Positions 59,739-64,000 of a DNA stretch of 64,000 bases are shown piece by piece. Both the position numbers and the translations under genes were made by a program. The DNA lies in the NCBI GenBank assembly GCA_052078155.1, contig JBQJBP010000001.1:434001-498000 (forward strand). Direction: 5' to 3'. The notes under the pieces are model-generated. The model ran no database searches and was not told the origin of the DNA. It worked only from the letters and a program-made list of their open reading frames with translations. The stretch is from CAXBMB01 sp052078155. Its GTDB lineage: Bacteria; Pseudomonadota; Alphaproteobacteria; Kiloniellales; DSM-21159. The number at the start of each line of letters is the position of its first letter. The first letter of the stretch is position 1.

Positions 59739-60836
59739 GTGCAGGACCACAAGGGCAGGAGGCGCCGGGAAAAGCGCCGGACGCGATACCCGCAAAAGAT
59801 GGGTGCCAGCCTGCTTGTTCTGTTGTTTTTGCTCATTCCCTGGCGACAAGGGCAAGCGACCATGACCTGTGCGGCCACCATTAAAGCTGATGCTGCGGAA
59901 CATCTGGCAGCTTTTGACGCAGAGGTTGCCTTCGGATTTGACTACCTGAAGATGGCCGGCTTGGCCGTCGCCCTGCTTCAGGACTCTCAGATTTGCTGGT
60001 TCAAGGGCTATGGCTTTGCGGATCTGGAAACCCGCCGAGCGGTCACCAAAGACACGCCCTTTCATCTGGCGTCACTGACCAAAACCTATGCTTCAACCTT
60101 ATTGCTTCAACTGGTGGAGCGTGGGGAGCTGGATTTGGACAGCCCGGTTGAGGCTTTTGGTATCGCTTTGGAAAGCAAAGGCACGGTCACAGTTCGCCAT
60201 CTGCTGACCCATACATCTGAGGGGGAACCAGGGCTTACATACAGCTACAATGGATCTCGTTTTGCCTTGCTCGACCAGGTGATCGAAGGCGCAGGTGGCC
60301 AAAGTTTTGAAGCCACGCTTCGGCGGGACATCCTGCAGCCTTTGGCGTTGAACAGCACCGGTCGGATGTCAGACCAGCTGCCGGTCCCCATGGCGCGTCC
60401 CTACAAACGGGCTCCAGACGGTCAGCTGGTGGCGGGTAAGTACAAAAGCTACTTCGGCAGTTCCGCTGGTTTGGTGGCTTCCGTTGAAGACTATGCCCGC
60501 TACCTCTTTGCGCTACGGGCCGGGGAACTGGTGACAGAAAGCAGCCTGACTGCAGCGTTCACGCCCCACCAAACCCCTTCAGGACAGGTGCTGCCCTATG
60601 GCTTGGGGTGGTTTGTTGAAGAGGTCGGGGGGCTAAAAACCATCTGGCACTATGGCTATTGGGAGTCTGTGTCCAGCCTGGTTGTGATGCTGCCTCAACG
60701 GGATCTGACGCTGCTGGCTTTTGCCAACACGGATGCCCTGAGCCGCGGCTTTAATCTGGGCGAAGGAAAGGTCCTGAATTCCCCCCTGGCTGTCGCCTTC
60801 TTCGACAGTTTCGTCGGGCCGCATGACAGCGAATAG
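59739..60836 (+). CDS. Exported serine hydrolase of the beta-lactamase / penicillin-binding-protein fold
   Basis: This 365-residue protein has a basic N-terminus followed by a hydrophobic signal (GASLLVLLFLLIPWRQGQATM). The catalytic motifs of class C-type serine hydrolases are HLASLTKTYAS (SxxK), SYNGSRF in a TYSYNGS setting (YxN) and WHYGYW (HxG). It begins with GTG 59739. The SxxK, YxN and HxG set suits a D-aminopeptidase, esterase or D-Ala carboxypeptidase. A beta-lactamase role cannot be claimed. GIALESKGTVTVRHLLTHTSEGEPG is the usual region between SxxK and YxN in this family. It stands alone and reads toward the convergent DUF815 gene. Confidence 0.87.
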   Translation: MQDHKGRRRREKRRTRYPQKMGASLLVLLFLLIPWRQGQATMTCAATIKADAAEHLAAFDAEVAFGFDYLKMAGLAVALLQDSQICWFKGYGFADLETRRAVTKDTPFHLASLTKTYASTLLLQLVERGELDLDSPVEAFGIALESKGTVTVRHLLTHTSEGEPGLTYSYNGSRFALLDQVIEGAGGQSFEATLRRDILQPLALNSTGRMSDQLPVPMARPYKRAPDGQLVAGKYKSYFGSSAGLVASVEDYARYLFALRAGELVTESSLTAAFTPHQTPSGQVLPYGLGWFVEEVGGLKTIWHYGYWESVSSLVVMLPQRDLTLLAFANTDALSRGFNLGEGKVLNSPLAVAFFDSFVGPHDSE

Positions 60837-60946
60837 TGGGCGCTTGAATTGGAAGCGGGAGAGGGCCTTGAACCCCTGAGGCGAAGTTCAAGGCTGATCT
60901 GTAGCAAGCAACTGGCTGGAGCAGGAAAACCTGACGGTTTGCCCGG

Positions 60947-61843
60947 TTAATCCAGTTTTTTCCCCAGATGACCGGCCAGATCCTGAACAAACTGCCAGGC
61001 TACACGGCCGGAGCGGGCACCGCGGGTCACAGACCATTCAATGGCGCGGGCTTTCAGCTCTTCTTCGCTCAGGCCGAAGTCGTAGTGCGCTGCATAGCCG
61101 TAGATCATGTCCAGATAGGTCTGCTGATCGCAGTTGTGGAAGCCCAGCCAGAGTCCGAAGCGGTCGGAAAGGCTGACTTTTTCTTCCACCGCTTCCCCCG
61201 GATTGATGGCTGTGGAGCGTTCATTGTCGATCATGTCCCGGGGCAGCAGGTGCCGCCGGTTGGAGGTGGCATAGAAAACCACGTTGGCGGGGCGGCCTTC
61301 CACGCCGCCATCCAGAACAGACTTCAGGGACTTGTAGCTGGCGTCATCATGGTCAAAGGACAGATCATCGCAGAAGAGGATGAACTGGCAGTCCTTGAAC
61401 CGGCGCAGATCCGTCAGCAGACGCGGGAGGCTGGGAATGTCCTCGCGGTGAATTTCCACCAGTTTTAGTTTGCCCGGCGTACCGGCAGCTTCCTGTTCCT
61501 GGGAAATGCTGGCATGGGCGGCTTTAACCAGGGAGGATTTGCCGGTGCCGCGGGCCCCCCAGAGCAAGGTGTTGTTGGCCGGCAGGCCAGCTGCAAAGTG
61601 CCGGGTGTTTTCCAGCAGCTGATCAGATTGGGAGCCGATGCCCTTCAAGAGCTGCAGCTCAACCCGATTGACCTTCTCAACCGGTTCCAGCTGTTCCGAA
61701 TCCGCGTGCCACACGAAAACGTCAGACTGATCCACATCCAGGGTCTTTTGTTCTGCGGGCGCCAGCCGTTCGAGGGCTTCAGCGATCCGGCGCATCAGGT
61801 CTTGGGCGTCTTGCGGGAAGGTGGCGGACGGGGTCGAACTCAT
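60947..61843 (-). CDS. DUF815-family AAA+ ATPase
   Basis: This protein of about 298 residues has the DUF815 pattern: QLLKGIGSQSDQLLENTRHFAAGLPANNTLLWGARGTGKSS with Walker A GARGTGKSS, then LVEIHREDIPSLPRLL, Walker B FILFCDDLSFD, the family motif SLKSVLDGGVEGRPANVVFYATSNRRHLLPR, and SLSDRFGLWLGFHNCDQQTYL. The function of the family is not known; it is thought to be a P-loop chaperone-like ATPase. The ATG at 61843 has AGGAAG 8 nt upstream and is preferred over the longest frame at 61912. In related genomes it lies next to yajC-secDF, as here. Confidence 0.9.
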   Translation of the reverse strand: MSSTPSATFPQDAQDLMRRIAEALERLAPAEQKTLDVDQSDVFVWHADSEQLEPVEKVNRVELQLLKGIGSQSDQLLENTRHFAAGLPANNTLLWGARGTGKSSLVKAAHASISQEQEAAGTPGKLKLVEIHREDIPSLPRLLTDLRRFKDCQFILFCDDLSFDHDDASYKSLKSVLDGGVEGRPANVVFYATSNRRHLLPRDMIDNERSTAINPGEAVEEKVSLSDRFGLWLGFHNCDQQTYLDMIYGYAAHYDFGLSEEELKARAIEWSVTRGARSGRVAWQFVQDLAGHLGKKLD

Positions 61844-62184
61844 GTGGCACTTCCTGTCGGGCGTGATAAGGAGGCTGTTGTCTTCTTGCGTCCGTTCCAG
61901 ATCAGGAGGCAAGAAAGGGCCTTAACCTTTTGGATTTGTTGTTTTTATGACCCTTTTGTAGAAAGCGGCGTCGCAGATTGCCACGCGCGCTTCAGGGCCT
62001 GGGCGCAAAACCTAAGAGATTGCTGTTGTCAGGGTCAATGCGGTGCTGATCAAAGCAGCATTGCAAGCAGGGAGACCGATACCGCCCGGCCTTCTGGCGA
62101 TGATTGCTGAGCCCAGGTCCAGACTGCAGGGCGGATTGGCCCGTTCAGCTGCGGGATAAGCATCAATTCTGACTTGTGCGAACA
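61844..62184. other. Spacer between DUF815 and yajC
   Basis: No gene or RNA seen. Small reverse-strand frames here have no ribosome site. The stretch contains the upstream part of the yajC promoter region. Confidence 0.35.
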
Positions 62185-62212
62185 TTGCAATTCGCGCCTG
62201 TGTCGCTATAGT
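62185..62212 (+). promoter_or_regulatory. Candidate sigma-70 promoter of yajC-secD
   Basis: TTGCAA (62185-62190), a 16-nt spacer and TATAGT (62207-62212) lie 78 nt upstream of the yajC ATG. Confidence 0.6.
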
Positions 62213-62289
62213 CCGCGCGGGTGCGCTGCCAACAGGCCTCCGGCCATGGGTCGGGTGAGCGCCAAGCAACAAAACGGTAAGGAACAAAG

Positions 62290-62658
62290 ATGTTTATTTC
62301 CCAGGCTTTTGCACAGGATGCAGGTGCAGCTGGCGGCGCTGATATGCTGACCTCTTTTCTGCCATTGATCCTGATCTTTGCAGTGTTTTACTTCCTGCTG
62401 ATTCGTCCTCAGCAGAAAAAAGCCAAACAGCACAGAGCCATGATCGATGCCGTTAAACGGGGTGATGAAGTTCTGACGGCTGGCGGTCTCTTCGGCAAGG
62501 TCACCAAAGTGGTGGATGACACCAAGGTGGAAGTCGAAATCGCTGAAGGCGTAAAAGTTCGCGTTGCCAAAGCAACCTTGGGCGATGTGATGAACAAGTC
62601 CGCAGCGGACGCGCCGAAAGCTGAGAGCAAAAAAGAAAAAGAAGACTCCAAAGACTGA
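62290..62658 (+). CDS. yajC: Sec translocon accessory protein YajC
   Basis: This 122-residue protein has a single membrane helix (SFLPLILIFAVFYFLLIRPQQKKAKQH), which is the YajC signature ending in the RPQQKK motif. A soluble domain follows with HRAMIDAVKRGDEVLTAGGLFGKVTKV and EIAEGVKVRVAKATLGDV. The lysine/glutamate-rich tail (KAESKKEKEDSKD) is longer than in E. coli. YajC associates with SecDF. The gene precedes secD, with two hairpins between. Confidence 0.95.
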   Translation: MFISQAFAQDAGAAGGADMLTSFLPLILIFAVFYFLLIRPQQKKAKQHRAMIDAVKRGDEVLTAGGLFGKVTKVVDDTKVEVEIAEGVKVRVAKATLGDVMNKSAADAPKAESKKEKEDSKD

Positions 62659-62673
62659 TTTGGAGCGTGAAGG

Positions 62674-62745
62674 TCAGGCGGCTTGAGGCCGCCTGAACCT
62701 ATTTTGGAGGTTGGTCTTTGCGCCCGGCGGCCATGATTGCCGGGC
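62674..62745 (+). terminator. Two hairpins between yajC and secD
   Basis: The first is a perfect 9-bp stem, TCAGGCGGC and GCCGCCTGA (62674-62696), followed by tatttt. The second is GCCCGGC and GCCGGGC (62722-62745). They may be partial terminators or mRNA-processing sites that set the YajC to SecD ratio. Confidence 0.55.
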
Positions 62746-62788
62746 TGAGAAAAGACCCGGAATTTCAGTTATTGAATAAGGTCAGGCA

Positions 62789-64000
62789 ATGGTTCAGATC
62801 CCGCGTTGGCAGTGGCTCGTCGTCATAGGCGTACTCCTGCTTGGGCTGGTCTACTCTGCCCCTAACTTCGTCAAGCAGGAAACCCTGGATTCTCTGCCCG
62901 ATTGGATGCCCAATCAGCAGATCAATCTGGGTTTGGATCTGCGCGGCGGCAGTTATCTTCTTTTGCAGGTGGACGTAGACACGGTATTTCGCGAGCAGCT
63001 CGAGGCGGTGGTGGACACCGTGCGCGACGAACTGCGCGGAAACAACAGGGCTTCTGGCAAGCGCTATACCTATCGCAACCTTCGGGTCGAGGATGAAAAA
63101 ATCCTCTTTTCCCTGCAGAAGCCTGAAGACATTGACGAAGTTCGCCCGCTGATTGCGCCTTTGCTTGGCCCCCAGGATCTTTTGTTGTTTGAAGACAACG
63201 GGGATGGCTCCATCGAACTGAGTGAAGCCAGCCAGCGCGAACGCCGCAATGCGGTGATGCAGCAGTCCATCGAGATCATTCGCCGCCGTATTGATGAAAC
63301 CGGCACCAAAGAGCCGACCATCCAGCGGCAGGGGGACGATCGCATTCTGATCCAGCTGCCCGGTGTGGATGACCCGGAACGGGTGAAGGACCTGATCGGA
63401 CGTACGGCCAAGCTGACCTTCCAGTTCGTGAACAGTGATCTCATCCCCGGTGTGGACCGGGCTCCGGCGGGTCATAAGCTGCTGCCGTCTGATGATGAAG
63501 CTGCATCCGGTCGTCCGGTTTCCTACATTGTGAACAACCGGGTGATTGTCAGCGGCGAAAATCTGGTAGATGCCCAGGCCACCTTCCAGGATGCCTCGCC
63601 TGTTGTTTCCTTCCGCTTCGATACGGTGGGCGCACAGAAGTTCGGCAATGCGACCCGGTCCGAAAACGTCGGGCGGTTGTTTGCCATCATCCTGGACGGC
63701 AAGGTCATCTCCGCTCCCCGCATCAATGAGCCCATTCTGGGGGGCGCGGGCATCATCTCCGGTAACTTCTCCACCGTTGAAGCCCAGGATCTGGCGCTGC
63801 TCTTGAGGGCAGGGGCGCTGCCTGCGGAACTCACCGTCTTGGAAGAACGCTCTGTCGGACCTGGCCTGGGGGCAGACTCCATTGCAGCCGGTGAGTTTGC
63901 ATCGGCTCTGGGGCTGGTGCTGGTCATTGTCTTTATGGCTGCGGTTTACGGTCTCTTTGGCATGATGGCCTGTGTGGCCCTGGTGGTGAACCTGATGCTG
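62789..64000 (+). CDS. secD: Protein translocase subunit SecD (3' end beyond window end)
   Basis: From the ATG at 62789 an open frame of 404 codons runs off the window end. It shows the SecD start (IPRWQWLVVIGVLLLGLVYSAPNF), the first periplasmic domain with the D1 signature NLGLDLRGGSYLLLQVD, IIRRRIDETGTKEPTIQRQG and RILIQLPGVDDPERVKDLIG, and the C-terminal side with LLLRAGALPAELTVLEERSVGPGLGADSI and the second membrane helix. SecD with SecF drives late steps of Sec export using the proton gradient. secF is expected just beyond the window. Confidence 0.96.
   Translation, partial: MVQIPRWQWLVVIGVLLLGLVYSAPNFVKQETLDSLPDWMPNQQINLGLDLRGGSYLLLQVDVDTVFREQLEAVVDTVRDELRGNNRASGKRYTYRNLRVEDEKILFSLQKPEDIDEVRPLIAPLLGPQDLLLFEDNGDGSIELSEASQRERRNAVMQQSIEIIRRRIDETGTKEPTIQRQGDDRILIQLPGVDDPERVKDLIGRTAKLTFQFVNSDLIPGVDRAPAGHKLLPSDDEAASGRPVSYIVNNRVIVSGENLVDAQATFQDASPVVSFRFDTVGAQKFGNATRSENVGRLFAIILDGKVISAPRINEPILGGAGIISGNFSTVEAQDLALLLRAGALPAELTVLEERSVGPGLGADSIAAGEFASALGLVLVIVFMAAVYGLFGMMACVALVVNLML

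Noticed and set aside
59739..60836. A true beta-lactamase gene
   Set aside because: It has SxxK, YxN and HxG, but these are shared by esterases and D-aminopeptidases, so resistance cannot be claimed.

Overview
The window is a 64 kb piece of an alphaproteobacterial chromosome of moderately high GC. The evidence is a PopZ-type polar organiser next to tolC and valS, the general L-amino-acid transporter AapJQMP, and the order xthA, erpA / dgt, argS, SPOR protein, nagZ, scpA, scpB, tatABC, serS, surE, pcm, LysM/M23 lipoprotein, then yajC-secD. I recognise this order as typical of alphaproteobacteria from memory. A Rhodospirillales/Kiloniellales-like marine relative seems plausible, but I cannot fix the genus. 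Almost all of the sequence is core chromosome. There is no phage, IS transposase, integrase, plasmid gene or CRISPR array.

Layout. 1-3.3 kb: molybdate uptake (modC, cut by the window start, then modB, modA and a short ModE-type regulator), all on the minus strand. 3.5-4.7 kb: metC, divergent from 5.0-9.3 kb aapJQMP. 9.4-17.5 kb, mostly minus strand: an alanine dehydrogenase-family enzyme, a tandem GNAT protein, sseA, a polysaccharide-flippase-like membrane protein (plus strand), an AlaX editing protein, cysK and a Nudix hydrolase. 17.5-20.2 kb is gene-poor. It holds a 25-residue membrane peptide with its own terminator, a 66-residue tail-anchored protein, a cysteine-rich secreted protein and the tRNA-Asn and tRNA-Cys genes. 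20.7-29.4 kb: a PimT-like methyltransferase, tolC, popZ, valS and a CHASE2 adenylate cyclase. 29.8-31.5 kb: ilvD. 31.8-36.3 kb: an envelope-lipid glycosylation module (GT2 polyprenyl-phosphate glycosyltransferase, LAB_N membrane protein, ArnT-like glycosyltransferase, PAP2 phosphatase). 36.5-42.5 kb: an M81 peptidase, a PAS_5 protein, a rhomboid protease, an L,D-transpeptidase-like protein, xthA and erpA. 43-64 kb: the conserved housekeeping block ending in secD, which is cut by the window end.

The clearest non-genic signal is a dispersed family of about 135-bp elements with imperfect terminal inverted repeats (TAGAG...ATCG at both ends). There are eight full or partial copies, all in or at the edge of intergenic DNA. 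One supplies the stop codon of the alanine dehydrogenase-family gene and another abuts the start of erpA. The elements encode no protein and look like MITE or REP-type repeats. Other leads are the two small membrane proteins, the cysteine-rich exported protein with a C-terminal CxxCH, a Fur-like box beside an orphan iron-type ABC ATPase, a perfect CtrA-type TTAA-N7-TTAAC site, and the unusual disordered tails on the ArnT-like enzyme.
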